Shown: positions 23,888-32,817 of the stretch, piece after piece
How positions within the stretch are numbered: the first letter of the stretch is position 1
Layout: each line of letters starts with the position of its first letter
Origin: an uncultured Duodenibacillus sp.
GTDB taxonomy: Bacteria > Pseudomonadota > Gammaproteobacteria > Burkholderiales > Burkholderiaceae_F
DNA: 64,000 nucleotides
Direction: 5' to 3'
Assembly (NCBI GenBank): GCA_944388865.1
Contig: CALXKM010000018.1
Span: forward strand, 1 to 64,000
Translations under genes and position numbers: made by a program
The notes under the pieces: model-generated
What the model saw: only the letters and a program-made list of their open reading frames with translations
The model's database searches: none
What the model was told of the DNA's origin: nothing

Positions 23888-25663
23888 TTAGCGGACCTTG
23901 ACGCTCACAAGTTCTTCGCCCTTGGTGTCAAGCACATGCGTGGCGCATGCCAAACACGGGTCGAAGCTGTGGATCGTGCGAAGGATTTCCAGGGGCTCTT
24001 CGGGCTTGGCGAGCTGCGTGCCGATCAGGGCGGCCTCGAAGGCGCCGTGGTTGCCTGCTTCGTCGCGCGGAGAGGCATTCCACGTCGTAGGAACGACAGC
24101 CTGCCAATTGGCGATCTTGCCGTTTTCGATGACGCACCAGTGACCCAGAGCGCCGCGCGGAGCTTCGCAGGCGCCCACGCCGCGGCACTTGGCAGGCCAC
24201 GTCTTGGGTTCCCACAGTTCCATGTTGGCGGCCGCCTCGTCGCCGGCCTTGATGTTGGCGATCAGGTCGTCGACGTACTTGACCATCATGTCGGCCATGA
24301 AGATCGTTTCAATGCAGCGGGCAGCCGTGCGGCCGAGCGTGGAGAACATTGCCTCAAGCGGCAGGTTGAGCTCGGTGAGCACAGCCATGGCCGGATCCTT
24401 GTACTGCGGCATGTTCTTGGCAACGCCCATGACGACGCGGGCCAGGGGGCCGACTTCCATCATGTGACCCTTCCAGCGCGGGCTCTTGACCCAGGTGTAC
24501 TTGCCGTTCTTGGAAATCCAGGCGTACTTCTGGGCAGTGCCGTCGGAGCCTTCGGGCATGGCGAAGGCATGGTCGGTGATGCCTTCCCAAGGATGCAGTC
24601 CCTTCTTTTCGCCCGGGTACTTGTACCAAGAGTGATCGACGAATTCCTGAATTTCGTCAAGGTTGCGCAGATCAACGTCGTGCACTTCGTTGAGCTTGCC
24701 GTCGATGATGGCGCCCATGGGCATCATCAGGCTCTTTTCAGACCATTCATTGGCGATTTCGGGGAAGTCGCCGTAGCACAGCAGATTCTTGGAGCTGATG
24801 CCGCCGCCGATCTTGAACCATTCGGGATACATGCTCGCGATGGCCTTGCAGTCGGGAACGTAGACATTGTTGACGATCTCGACGCACTTCTTGGCGATGT
24901 CGCGCATGTAGTTCATGGTGACCTCGTTGACCATGACGCCGGCAGCGCCCGTGTCGTGCATGTTGATCGGGCAGGCAACGCCGCCGACGAGATAGTTCGG
25001 ATGCGGGTTCTTGCCGCCCAGAATCGTGTGGATCTTGACGATTTCCTTATGGAATTCAAGAACTTCCAGGTAGTGAGCAACAGCCAACAGGTTGACGGCC
25101 GGAGGCAGCTTCATGGCCGGGTGGCCCCAGTAGCCGTTCTTGAAGATCGACAATTGACCGGTAGAGACGAACTTCTTCAGGCGGTTTTGAATGTCGCGGA
25201 AGTAGCCGGCAGTGGCCAGATGGTGATGAGGACTGATCTTCTGCTGAATTTCAGAAGTTTCGCGCGGATCGGCAGACAGAGCGCTCACGACGTCAACCCA
25301 GTCCAGAGCGTGCAGCTGATAGAAGTGCACGAGGTGGTCCTGAACGTAGAGCGTGGCGTTCATCAGGTTGCGGATGATGTTGGCGTTTTTCGGAATCTTG
25401 ATGCCGATGGCATCTTCAACCGAACGCACGGCAGCCAGCGCGTGAATGCCCGTGCAGACGCCGCAGATGCGTTCGACGAACGCCCAGGCGTCGCGCGGAT
25501 CGCGGCCCTTGAGAATCACTTCGAGACCGCGCCACATGGTGCCGGTGCTCTGGGAGTCGACGATCACGCCGTTGGCATCGATCTCGGCCTGAACGCGCAG
25601 ATGTCCTTCGATGCGGGTGACCGGATCGACGACGACGCGGCGGGTGTTAGCATTGGTACTCAT
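23888..25663 (-). CDS. hyaB: [NiFe]-hydrogenase large subunit HyaB
   Basis: HyaB holds the NiFe active site that oxidises H2. The 591-residue protein has the N-terminal motifs VVDPVTRIEGHLRVQAEID and RICGVCTGIHALAAVRSVED (first Cys pair), and the C-terminal FDPCLACATHVLDTKGEELV (second Cys pair). HyaD would cleave after the histidine of CATH, removing the last 15 residues. The ATG overlaps the hyaA stop codon. Overall similarity is to E. coli HyaB-type uptake hydrogenases, working in the periplasm after Tat export with HyaA. Confidence 0.97.
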   Translation of the reverse strand: MSTNANTRRVVVDPVTRIEGHLRVQAEIDANGVIVDSQSTGTMWRGLEVILKGRDPRDAWAFVERICGVCTGIHALAAVRSVEDAIGIKIPKNANIIRNLMNATLYVQDHLVHFYQLHALDWVDVVSALSADPRETSEIQQKISPHHHLATAGYFRDIQNRLKKFVSTGQLSIFKNGYWGHPAMKLPPAVNLLAVAHYLEVLEFHKEIVKIHTILGGKNPHPNYLVGGVACPINMHDTGAAGVMVNEVTMNYMRDIAKKCVEIVNNVYVPDCKAIASMYPEWFKIGGGISSKNLLCYGDFPEIANEWSEKSLMMPMGAIIDGKLNEVHDVDLRNLDEIQEFVDHSWYKYPGEKKGLHPWEGITDHAFAMPEGSDGTAQKYAWISKNGKYTWVKSPRWKGHMMEVGPLARVVMGVAKNMPQYKDPAMAVLTELNLPLEAMFSTLGRTAARCIETIFMADMMVKYVDDLIANIKAGDEAAANMELWEPKTWPAKCRGVGACEAPRGALGHWCVIENGKIANWQAVVPTTWNASPRDEAGNHGAFEAALIGTQLAKPEEPLEILRTIHSFDPCLACATHVLDTKGEELVSVKVR

Positions 25664-26757
25664 TATTCACCTCCGAGATCCTTGTTGTTTTGCTTGGCGC
25701 GAGCCTGACTCACGGCGCTCAATGCAGCGTGAGCGGCGGCGGCAACGCCAACGATGCCGACGGTGGCAAGACCCACCTTGTCGACAGTGGCCTCAACGCC
25801 GAACCAGCCCGGCGGCAGAATTTCAGGTTCGTGTTCATAGAAGCTGCCCTTGTCGAAGAAGTTGTTCTCCGAGCAGCCGATGCAGCCGTGACCGGACTTG
25901 ACGGGCCAGGACAGGCCTTCGTTCCACTCAATGGTCGAGCAGGCGTTGTAGGTGGTCGGTCCCTTGCAGCCGACCTTGTAGAGGCAGTAGCCGAGCTTGG
26001 CGCCCATGTCGTCGAATTTTTCGACGAACTGGCCGGCGTCGAAGTGCGCGCGGCGATAGCACTTGTCGTGAATGCGCTGACCGTAGAACATCTTCGGACG
26101 ACCGAGGCGATCCAGAGGCGGCAGACGGTCGTAGGTGAGGATGTAGGTAATGACGCCGGTCATCACTTCGGGGATCGGCGGGCAGCCCGGCACGAGCACC
26201 ACGGGCTTGTCGGTGATCACGTCGGTAATCGGCACGGACTTGGTGGGATTGGGCTTGGCAGCCTGCACGCAGCCCCAGGCCGCGCAAGAGCCCCAGCCGA
26301 TGACGGCTTTGGCGTTGGCGCACACGTGCTTGATCTTCGAGAGGAACGTTTCGCCGCCGGGAATGCAGAATGCACCGTTTTCGCCCAGCGGGATGTTGCC
26401 TTCAACGGCAACGATGTACTGTCCCTTGTATTTTTCAATGGTGTCGGCCAAAGCAGCTTCGGCCTGGTGGCCGGCAGCGGCCATGATCGTGTCGTCGTAG
26501 TCGAGACTGATCATGTTGAGCACCATGTCCGCAGCGATGGGATGAAAGCTGCGGATGAAGGATTCCGTGCAGCAGGTGCATTCGAGACCATGCAGCCACA
26601 CAACAGGCGTGCGCGGCTTGGTCTGCATGGCTTGAGCAATTTCCTGAGCACCGGCGCTGCCCAGCCCGAGGCTTGCAGCTGTCAGCGAACAGAACTGCAG
26701 AAAGCTTCGACGGCTGATGCCTTGGCGCCGCAGCGCTTCGTATTGCGTCTCAAACAT
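25663..26757 (-). CDS. hyaA: [NiFe]-hydrogenase small subunit HyaA, O2-tolerant signature
   Basis: HyaA carries the FeS relay from the active site to HyaC. The 364-residue precursor has a Tat signal ([19 protein letters not shown]) and a C-terminal membrane helix ([20 protein letters not shown]). The proximal cluster region reads [16 protein letters not shown], with WGSCAAWGC and [10 protein letters not shown]. That supplies the six cysteines of the special [4Fe-3S] cluster of oxygen-tolerant group 1d enzymes; ordinary enzymes have Gly in place of the second and fifth. Medial and distal cluster cysteines are also present ([37 protein letters not shown]). It is the first gene of the operon. 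Confidence 0.97.
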   Translation of the reverse strand: MFETQYEALRRQGISRRSFLQFCSLTAASLGLGSAGAQEIAQAMQTKPRTPVVWLHGLECTCCTESFIRSFHPIAADMVLNMISLDYDDTIMAAAGHQAEAALADTIEKYKGQYIVAVEGNIPLGENGAFCIPGGETFLSKIKHVCANAKAVIGWGSCAAWGCVQAAKPNPTKSVPITDVITDKPVVLVPGCPPIPEVMTGVITYILTYDRLPPLDRLGRPKMFYGQRIHDKCYRRAHFDAGQFVEKFDDMGAKLGYCLYKVGCKGPTTYNACSTIEWNEGLSWPVKSGHGCIGCSENNFFDKGSFYEHEPEILPPGWFGVEATVDKVGLATVGIVGVAAAAHAALSAVSQARAKQNNKDLGGE

Positions 26758-26899
26758 GTTGGTTTCTCCTTTGCCTAGGAGTCGCAGAAGGCTCCAGAGG
26801 ATTTGGGGTTGATTTTGTCAAACAAGCACCCTTAAGGGGCATACGCTGTCCGACGCTTGTTTTGATGTTAGAGACACACTACGCGTGTGAAAATACCCC

Positions 26900-26942
26900 A
26901 TAAGTATTTTTTCTACTTATTTTGAACGGCTTAGCTACTTAA
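26900..26942 (-). promoter_or_regulatory. Cluster of NarL/NarP-like heptamers upstream of hyaA
   Basis: ATAAGTA (26900-26906) and TACTTAT (26914-26920) form a perfect inverted repeat, and both fit the NarL heptamer TACYYMT or its complement. TACTTAA (26936-26942) is a six-of-seven match. They lie 143-185 bases upstream of the hyaA start. In E. coli the hya operon is nitrate-repressed through NarL/NarP. The half-sites here face outward rather than in the classical 7-2-7 form. The rest of 26758-27092 holds nothing else I recognise. Confidence 0.4.
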
Positions 26943-27092
26943 GGAGAACGATTGTTACAGGTTTTGATTGGGCGTAGTAATGCTAAAGGATTAGCAAGGA
27001 TGAGTGTTGACTTTCTCAGATGTCTATATCTTGTGCGTCATGGGTTTGTCTGCTCAATTTATGCCTTTTTGCGGCTACCGGCAACGCGCGAG

Positions 27093-27130
27093 AAAAAAAG
27101 CCGAGAGCGCCTGCTCGGCGTCTCCCGGCT
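27093..27130 (-). terminator. Rho-independent terminator after the porin gene
   Basis: On the minus strand AGCCGGGAG pairs with CTCTCGGCT (one G-T pair), followed by seven T, about 40 bases past the porin stop. Confidence 0.85.
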
Positions 27131-27172
27131 TGAAAAAGACATCAGCTCAGTGTGAGTTTCTTTCGGAGAAAA

Positions 27173-28306
27173 TCAGAAGGTGTGGTTCAAGCCCAGACCA
27201 AACTGATAGCCGTTGTAGTCGGCGCGATCCATAAAGTCGCCGAAGCTGGCGTTGGTCTCGAGGTCTTTGTCAAGACCATCGCCGCCCTGGGCATAAGTCG
27301 CGCCCGCGTAGATCGTCGTGCGCTTGCTCAACTCATAGGTGTAGGCCACGCCAAGGATCCAGGCATCGGCTTCGTTGTTGCTGTTTGCTGCGGATTCATT
27401 TTCGGCCTTGAGGTACTGTACGCTGGCAAGCAGATTGCCGCCGGCCAACGGAGCGGTGGCGCCCAACAGGAAGCTGTCGGTCGTGTAGGCATCCTGACCG
27501 ATGTCGCCGTCCATCCAGCTTCTTACCTTATCGGCGTGCTGGTACATGAACATGGGCTTGACGAAGTCAAAGTCGTAAGACAAGCCAATGGTATAGGTCA
27601 TGCCTTTGTCGTCATCGGCAAGTCCTTCAGGGCGGTCGTACTGCATCATTTCAACGACTGCGGCTGCTGCAAAGGGACCGTTTTCATAAAGAGCGCCGAT
27701 GCCGTAGTAGTGATTGCGGTCAGCCCAGCGAGAGTTTGAATCATCATCGCCGACAGAGCCCATAACCGAGACCTTCAGGCCATCAATGGGCGTGATTTCC
27801 ATGACGGCCGTATTGGACATGGCAAAGTCGCGGCTTGCAAAGGCGCCCATGCCGCCCACGCCAAAGGCTGCCTCAAGCGGATCAAAGCCGCCGACGAGGT
27901 CAAAGTCGCCGCCCGCGCTTGCAAGAGTGCCGAGGTTGCCCACGGCGATGTTGAACATGTCGTTGCCGATGCGCAGATAGGACTGACTGTCGAAGATGGC
28001 GTCGGGCGTGGCCATATTTCCGTCATCCGAGGTGAACTCATTTTCAAGCGTAAAGCCTACGGTCCAGCCGTTGCCGAGCTCTTCAGTGCCCGTCAAGCCC
28101 CAGATCGAGTCGCCGTACCAGGCGCTTTCCATTGAAACGCTGTCTTGTTCCTTAATCGTGCCTTGGCCGCCGGTGAGTTCATCGGAGTGCTTGTAGAGCA
28201 CTCCCGTTGAGATGGATCCGTAGAGTGTGACTTCAGCGGCCTGAACGCTGCCCATAGCCGCTGCGGCGGCCGCTGCAATCATCGCCAGTTTGAATGTTTT
28301 GCGCAT
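27173..28306 (-). CDS. Gram-negative general porin
   Basis: This is a trimeric outer-membrane porin, a passive channel for small solutes. The 377-residue protein has a signal peptide ending in GSVQA, then the burkholderial porin start AEVTLYGSISTGVLYKH. It has many alternating beta strands (WGLTGTEELGNGWTVGFTLENEF is the family hallmark near residue 70) and a C-terminal phenylalanine (FGLGLNHTF) for BAM-mediated insertion. The length suits a 16-stranded barrel. Acidic residues are abundant in the loops. It has its own promoter and terminator. Confidence 0.93.
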   Translation of the reverse strand: MRKTFKLAMIAAAAAAAMGSVQAAEVTLYGSISTGVLYKHSDELTGGQGTIKEQDSVSMESAWYGDSIWGLTGTEELGNGWTVGFTLENEFTSDDGNMATPDAIFDSQSYLRIGNDMFNIAVGNLGTLASAGGDFDLVGGFDPLEAAFGVGGMGAFASRDFAMSNTAVMEITPIDGLKVSVMGSVGDDDSNSRWADRNHYYGIGALYENGPFAAAAVVEMMQYDRPEGLADDDKGMTYTIGLSYDFDFVKPMFMYQHADKVRSWMDGDIGQDAYTTDSFLLGATAPLAGGNLLASVQYLKAENESAANSNNEADAWILGVAYTYELSKRTTIYAGATYAQGGDGLDKDLETNASFGDFMDRADYNGYQFGLGLNHTF

Positions 28307-28410
28307 GTTTTCCTTTCTCCAGGTTTTGCTTTTCTGCGTGCAGGACGAGCTGCGGCAGAAAGATTTTTATTGACAGTATGACCAAAGTGAGCCTTTGACG
28401 TCATTTGCGC

Positions 28411-28439
28411 ATTGTAATGCGATCAATTCTCATTTACAA
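28411..28439 (-). promoter_or_regulatory. Porin promoter
   Basis: On the minus strand TTGTAA (28439-28434) is separated by 17 bases from TACAAT (28416-28411). This leaves a 5' untranslated region of about 100 bases before the porin ATG. Confidence 0.55.
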
Positions 28440-28455
28440 AAGCAAATGATAATTG
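28424..28455. promoter_or_regulatory. Inverted repeat overlapping the porin promoter
   Basis: CAATTCTCATTT (28424-28435) and AAATGATAATTG (28444-28455) are complementary at 11 of 12 positions with an eight-base spacer. The arms contain TGAGAAT and TGATAAT, resembling Fur half-sites. It covers the -35 region, so a bound protein would affect porin transcription. Confidence 0.5.
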
Positions 28456-28520
28456 TTCTTGATTGAGCGCAATAGTTGGTTTTCAATTTTCAATTGAAAA
28501 GGCTCAAGAAAACCTGAGCA

Positions 28521-28555
28521 AACGCTCTCTCAAAAAAATCTTGAGAGAGCGTTTT
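28521..28555. terminator. Hairpin downstream of the CheR-PAS gene
   Basis: AACGCTCTCTCAA and TTGAGAGAGCGTT form a 13-base-pair stem with a short loop, 10 bases after the stop codon. T-runs on either strand are short (three or four), so termination may be weak or bidirectional. Confidence 0.6.
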
Positions 28556-28565
28556 GAGAAGAAAT

Positions 28566-30278
28566 TTAGTTTTGCGAGTTGGCTTGCGCCTTTAAAGACG
28601 CTGTCTGTGGTCGGTGCAGCGAATCGATGATGGTGATCACCAGGCCTCGGATATTGTTTTCGGTCGTGCGGTAAGGAGCGATGCGCATGGTGTAGTACCG
28701 TTCATTGGCTCCGACCACTTCGCGGTCAATCGGAGCGAGATTTTTGAGCACTTCCTTGGCATCGGCGATGATGTCCTCCTGCGGGAAGGAGTGCGCAAAT
28801 ATTTGAAGAGAGCGCCCGACGTCTTGCTGCACAAGCTGAAATTCGCGTCCGACGTATTCGGTGAATTTGCGGATATTGAGCTTGCTGTCGACGAAAAGAA
28901 TGCCGATCATGGTCGAAGACAGGAAGTTCGACAAGTCGTTGTCCATCATCGTGAGCTCATCGAGCTTTTGCTGATATTCGGAATTGACGGTGTAGAGCTC
29001 TTCGTTGACCGACTGCAGCTCTTCGTTGGAGCTTTGCAGTTCTTTGTTAGCCGTCAGGAGTTCTTCATTGGAGGCTTGAAGCTCTTCATTGACCGTTTCA
29101 AGCTCTCCGATGGTCGAGCGCAGTTCGCTGCGGCTTCCCTGCAGTTCGTGTTCCAAGTCGGCTATGCGCTGGGCTGCTGCAGAGTCAACGTCGTACTTTT
29201 CAAGTCTTCCTTGGGTGTTGGCCTGAGTGTGATCTGAAAAGATCACGGCGATCAGGCCGTCTTGTTCGGAGGTGCCGGCAATGGGCTGCACCGAAAAATC
29301 AATGCGTCGGCGCCCATTGTTGGTATCAACGACGATGTCGGTGTAGGTGATCGGCGCATGTTCGGTGCGGCAGCGATTGACGGCTGTTGAGGCAATGAGT
29401 TTTAAATCTTCGGCGATGAGCGAGAAAAGGTTAAAGGATGCCTTTCCGGGCACAATGGAAACAAAGTCGGAACTGTTGCCGAAAAAGTGAATGATCTCAT
29501 TGTTGCTGTTGATGACAACGGAGGCGGGCAGAAACCGCTCAAGAAAATGTACGTAGAGATCTTCCATTTTTTGCTCGTCATTGTTTCGATTGCTGCGAGA
29601 GCCGCAGATCTGAACCTGCGGCAGGATGTTGGGTACGGTGAAAACCGGCGGCTGCAGGTCATCGGCCTTTCCGCTGGCGCAGTGAACGTAAATTTTTTCT
29701 GTTGTTGCCACAGCCTTGAAGACGCTTGAGTATTCGCTGGCTGTTTCGCTTTTGCCCAGAAACAGATATCCGCCGTTTTTAAGCGCGGTATGGAAAATGG
29801 CAAACACAGCCTTTTGCAGCACCGGCTGAAAATAGATCAAGACATTGCGGCAGCTGATGAGATCGAGTTTCCCGAAGGGAGGATCCGAAAACATATTGTG
29901 CGGCGCAAAGATGATCATCTTGCGGATTTCTTTGGAGATGTGGTACTGGTCGTTTTTCTCAGTGAAGTACTTGGCCAGACGATCCGGGGTGATGTCTTCA
30001 GAAATGCTTTCCGGGAAAATGCCTTTGCTTGCTTTTTCTATGGCCTGCGTGTCAATGTCGGTAGCAAAGATCTTCACTTCGCGTTTGCGGCCAAGCTCTT
30101 CCATCAGTTCCTGAACCAAAATGGCAATTGAGTAGGCCTCTTCGCCCGTGGAGCAGCCGGCCGACCAGATGCGGACAGGTTCAGTCGCATCGCCATTGTT
30201 GAGAATGTTGGTTAGAGCCGTGCGCTTGAGTTTTTCAAAATGTTCCCGGTCGCGGAAAAAGCGCGTGACCCCAATCAA
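28566..30278 (-). CDS. CheR methyltransferase-PAS protein, 5'-truncated
   Basis: The protein matches the second half of the CheB-CheR-PAS fusion family. It opens with IGVTRFFRD and the SAM-binding core RIWSAGCSTGEEAYSIAI, FATDID, and ISCRNVLIYFQPVLQKAVFA. A long coiled coil (ELETVNEELQASNEELLTAN and similar, about residues 395-455) and a C-terminal PAS domain follow. The CheB domain and the helical N-terminal domain of CheR are missing. The frame continues upstream as IKDIL but meets a TGA near 30350, and no ATG or ribosome binding site is present; the marked start is a TTG. It is probably a decayed or truncated gene. No other chemotaxis gene is in the window. Confidence 0.7.
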   Translation of the reverse strand: MIGVTRFFRDREHFEKLKRTALTNILNNGDATEPVRIWSAGCSTGEEAYSIAILVQELMEELGRKREVKIFATDIDTQAIEKASKGIFPESISEDITPDRLAKYFTEKNDQYHISKEIRKMIIFAPHNMFSDPPFGKLDLISCRNVLIYFQPVLQKAVFAIFHTALKNGGYLFLGKSETASEYSSVFKAVATTEKIYVHCASGKADDLQPPVFTVPNILPQVQICGSRSNRNNDEQKMEDLYVHFLERFLPASVVINSNNEIIHFFGNSSDFVSIVPGKASFNLFSLIAEDLKLIASTAVNRCRTEHAPITYTDIVVDTNNGRRRIDFSVQPIAGTSEQDGLIAVIFSDHTQANTQGRLEKYDVDSAAAQRIADLEHELQGSRSELRSTIGELETVNEELQASNEELLTANKELQSSNEELQSVNEELYTVNSEYQQKLDELTMMDNDLSNFLSSTMIGILFVDSKLNIRKFTEYVGREFQLVQQDVGRSLQIFAHSFPQEDIIADAKEVLKNLAPIDREVVGANERYYTMRIAPYRTTENNIRGLVITIIDSLHRPQTASLKAQANSQN

Positions 30279-30678
30279 AATGTCTTTGATGAAAAAGGAT
30301 AAACTGCCGAGAATTTCTGCGGCTTTGCAAGCGGACTGATCGCATCAACTGGGTGTGAAATTCATCTTTCAAATTTTTCTGTGAACTAAAAGGAGGTTCC
30401 ATAACGGCACTGCGGCCGGTGTCGCTCTACGGGCTGTCAGCATGTCTTTGGAAGAGACAATGGCCATCAATTTCAGTCATCGGCTGTCGGAAGAAAGGCA
30501 TGCAGAAAACATTCCTTGTTGGTCAGCTGCATTGCACATTCTTTACCGCGCCATACAAGATGCGCTCGAACCAAAGAGCTCACAGAAACGGCAACATAAA
30601 AGGTAGTTATCCGCCCCTCCCTTAATTCGCTAAAATCAGCGAGGTAAGTGGCTTTTTGTGTGGGTGTATTTCGAATTT
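30279..30678. other. Region between the CheR-PAS remnant and lysR
   Basis: The first 70 bases still encode CheR-like residues on the minus strand, in frame but without a start codon. On the plus strand, 30442-30606 is an open 54-codon frame beginning MSLEETMAINFSHRLSEERH; its composition is protein-like but it has no ribosome binding site and I do not recognise it. The rest shows nothing further. Confidence 0.35.
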
Positions 30679-31725
30679 ATGTCAACTCGGTCCGGTCAAA
30701 TCGAACAAATTCGCCAGCTGAGTTTTGCCGAGCTTGATTTCTTGCTGACGCTCTATCGCCTGCGATCCATGACGAGCGCGGCAAAAAAGCATGATTTGTC
30801 GGCATCTGCGGCATCCCGAGTGTTGAAAAAGTTAAGGGAGACATTCAGGGATCCTCTCTTCGTACGCTCCAATCCCAACCTGCTGCCGACACCTCGTATG
30901 GACGAGCTTTCTGCGCTGATATCCGATATTCTGAAGAAGGCCGATGGGCTGGCAGAGTTGGAGGAACTCAACCCAGCAACGCTCGAGAGGACTTTTCGCA
31001 TCGCCGCTGTCGACAACACGGTCGTCTTTGTTCTCCGTGATTTCTACGCTCCTTTTTATGAGTCCTGCCCGCACTCTGTCTTGGAGTTTCAGCACATTGA
31101 TCAGGTCCTTTTCAAAAAGCTTGAAGACGGCTGTGTTGATGTAGCGCTTTTGCCGGATTCGCAGCCAATACCGCAGCGTATTCGTGAAATGATGCTCTAC
31201 AGGGTGCGCTACAGCTTATGCGTGCGGCCGGGGCATCCTCTTGAGCACTTTTGGGAAAAACACGGGTTTTTGCCGCTCGAAGAGATTTCGAAGTACCGCA
31301 AAATCACCATTGCCAATCAGCTCAACACGTCTGATCGGATCTATAAGTTTGACGAAACGATTTTTACGGGGGGAGAGGGCTATCAGAAAGTTGGACTCTG
31401 TCTGCCGTATTTTGCCCCTGCGGCGACCATCCTTGAGAAAACTGATCTGACGGTTTTGCTGCCCGATGAAACAGCGCAGATTCTCAAAGAGATCTACAAA
31501 GTCCCCTTAACTGTTCTGCCTTACGGAGATCAGTCCGAAGAGTTGTCTTACAGGGCAAGATTGATTTGGCACGAGAGAAGCCACCACGAGCCTGTCATGC
31601 AATGGTTTCGCGGGATGTTCGCTCTATACGCCAGCAGACACCACGGCTGGCAAGAGCCAGGCACCAATGAAAATAAGCAAATTGACGGGATTCCTCAAGC
31701 AAACCCAAATCCATTGCCTCGCTAG
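30679..31725 (+). CDS. LysR-family transcriptional regulator
   Basis: This protein of about 348 residues has an N-terminal LysR helix-turn-helix (ELDFLLTLYRLRSMTSAAKK then LSASAASRVLKKLRETFRDP, with the FVR and P residues of the wing). A periplasmic-binding-protein-like effector domain follows, from about residue 95 (LERTFRIAAVDNTVVFVLRD). The tail after about residue 320 is longer than usual and proline-rich. I use the ATG at 30679; a GTG at 30658 is possible. The target and ligand are unknown. The only close neighbours are the truncated CheR-PAS gene and the pilin-like gene. Confidence 0.88.
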   Translation: MSTRSGQIEQIRQLSFAELDFLLTLYRLRSMTSAAKKHDLSASAASRVLKKLRETFRDPLFVRSNPNLLPTPRMDELSALISDILKKADGLAELEELNPATLERTFRIAAVDNTVVFVLRDFYAPFYESCPHSVLEFQHIDQVLFKKLEDGCVDVALLPDSQPIPQRIREMMLYRVRYSLCVRPGHPLEHFWEKHGFLPLEEISKYRKITIANQLNTSDRIYKFDETIFTGGEGYQKVGLCLPYFAPAATILEKTDLTVLLPDETAQILKEIYKVPLTVLPYGDQSEELSYRARLIWHERSHHEPVMQWFRGMFALYASRHHGWQEPGTNENKQIDGIPQANPNPLPR

Positions 31726-31792
31726 GCGCAAGCTCTACGATTCGCAATAAGACGCAAAGACGAACCGCCGTCAACAACAAAGAAAAAGCCGG

Positions 31793-32449
31793 CTATTCGT
31801 ACGTCAGCGTAACAGTCATTCGACCGTTTACCGATCCGTGACTCACGGGCCCTGTTCCCGTAGCAACCATGTTGGCCTTGAAGGGAAGGCGATATTCCGG
31901 GACGCCCTCGCGGCTAGTCAGTTTGTACTGCATGCCGCTTATCGAAATGTCTTTTGATGTTGCATCGTCAAACACGTTTGCAAACTTGTTGTTGGAATTT
32001 TTGTATTTGACTCGCACGCCAACGTTTCTGGCACAGCTTTCGTCTTCCTTGGAAGCGAACATGATGCCGTCGCGGGCACGCCTGGCATCGGGGATTCCTT
32101 CGTCGGTAAAGGTCAGTTTGACGCGTTCAACCGGAAAGTCTTCAGTCCCAAGTTTTGTGTTTTTGTCGCTTTTGATGAGCCGGCATCTTCTGATGACAAG
32201 CTCAAAGGGGACGCTCTCGGTTTCGACCTGCGGGCGATAGTTTCTGAAAAACCTGGTTGGATATGTCCCCAGATAGACGCTGTCGCCTTTTTGATTGGTG
32301 CTCAGCTCGCAGCCTGAGTCAATGATTCGGCCTTCAAATCGAATCGAGAGCGTGCTGCCGCCTTTTTCACTGTTTGCGGCAAAAGTGCTCGTGCATAAGC
32401 CAAAAGACAGACTCAGGACAAAAAGAGATGCTAAAAATTTCGTTGTCAT
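31793..32449 (-). CDS. Type 1 fimbrial-like (FimA-family) exported protein
   Basis: The 218-residue protein has a signal peptide (ending TSTFAA) and a pilin-like beta-sandwich pattern. The first cysteine is in the strand motif LSIRFEGRIIDSGCELST, a second in FELVIRRC. The C-terminus reads FKANMVATGTGPVSHGSVNGRMTVTLTYE, with the penultimate tyrosine and alternating hydrophobics used for donor-strand exchange in chaperone-usher pili. No usher or chaperone gene is nearby, so this is an orphan subunit or adhesin. The pilin family assignment is by pattern and is moderately sure. Confidence 0.7.
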   Translation of the reverse strand: MTTKFLASLFVLSLSFGLCTSTFAANSEKGGSTLSIRFEGRIIDSGCELSTNQKGDSVYLGTYPTRFFRNYRPQVETESVPFELVIRRCRLIKSDKNTKLGTEDFPVERVKLTFTDEGIPDARRARDGIMFASKEDESCARNVGVRVKYKNSNNKFANVFDDATSKDISISGMQYKLTSREGVPEYRLPFKANMVATGTGPVSHGSVNGRMTVTLTYE

Positions 32450-32817
32450 TTTTCACCTCGCTTTCAGATACGTCAGACGCTGCATCCGTTGGAGGTTTCT
32501 AGAGGTTGGATTGCGAATCCATTGTCCTCGTGGTTGATGTAATGATAGAAAATACTCGGTGCAAGTTGCAAATTTCGAAAAAATTATTTTCTATCTTAGA
32601 AATAAGAACAAGGGAAAACACGTACTCCATAAGAAAAGAGGCGAAATTTGTTGACAAAGGAGCATCCTGTGCATGCTCAAACTAGAGGTGTGGATAGAAT
32701 ACTGATAAGTCAAGTTCGTATTGATGCATGCCGTCTAGAGGACGCAGGTCTTTGCTGAGCCAGCAATGTAAAGTCTAAAAGTGACAAAAAAGTGACGGAT
32801 CAGCATGCGGCAAGACG
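32450..32817. other. Intergenic region, nothing identified
   Basis: Between the pilin-like gene and the terminator at 32818 the DNA is A/T-rich with no supported frame. It presumably holds the pilin-like gene's promoter (minus strand), but I could not pick out a convincing -35/-10 pair. Confidence 0.4.

Noticed and set aside
23936..25708. 590-codon plus-strand frame opposite hyaB
   Set aside because: It mirrors hyaB, whose motifs are complete; the antisense frame is a by-product of G/C-rich third codon positions.
25690..26778. 362-codon plus-strand frame opposite hyaA
   Set aside because: Same reason; no domain is recognisable and hyaA is certain.
26808..26822. FNR box upstream of hyaA (TTGATTTTGTCAAA)
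   Set aside because: The half-sites are separated by three bases instead of four and one half is imperfect.
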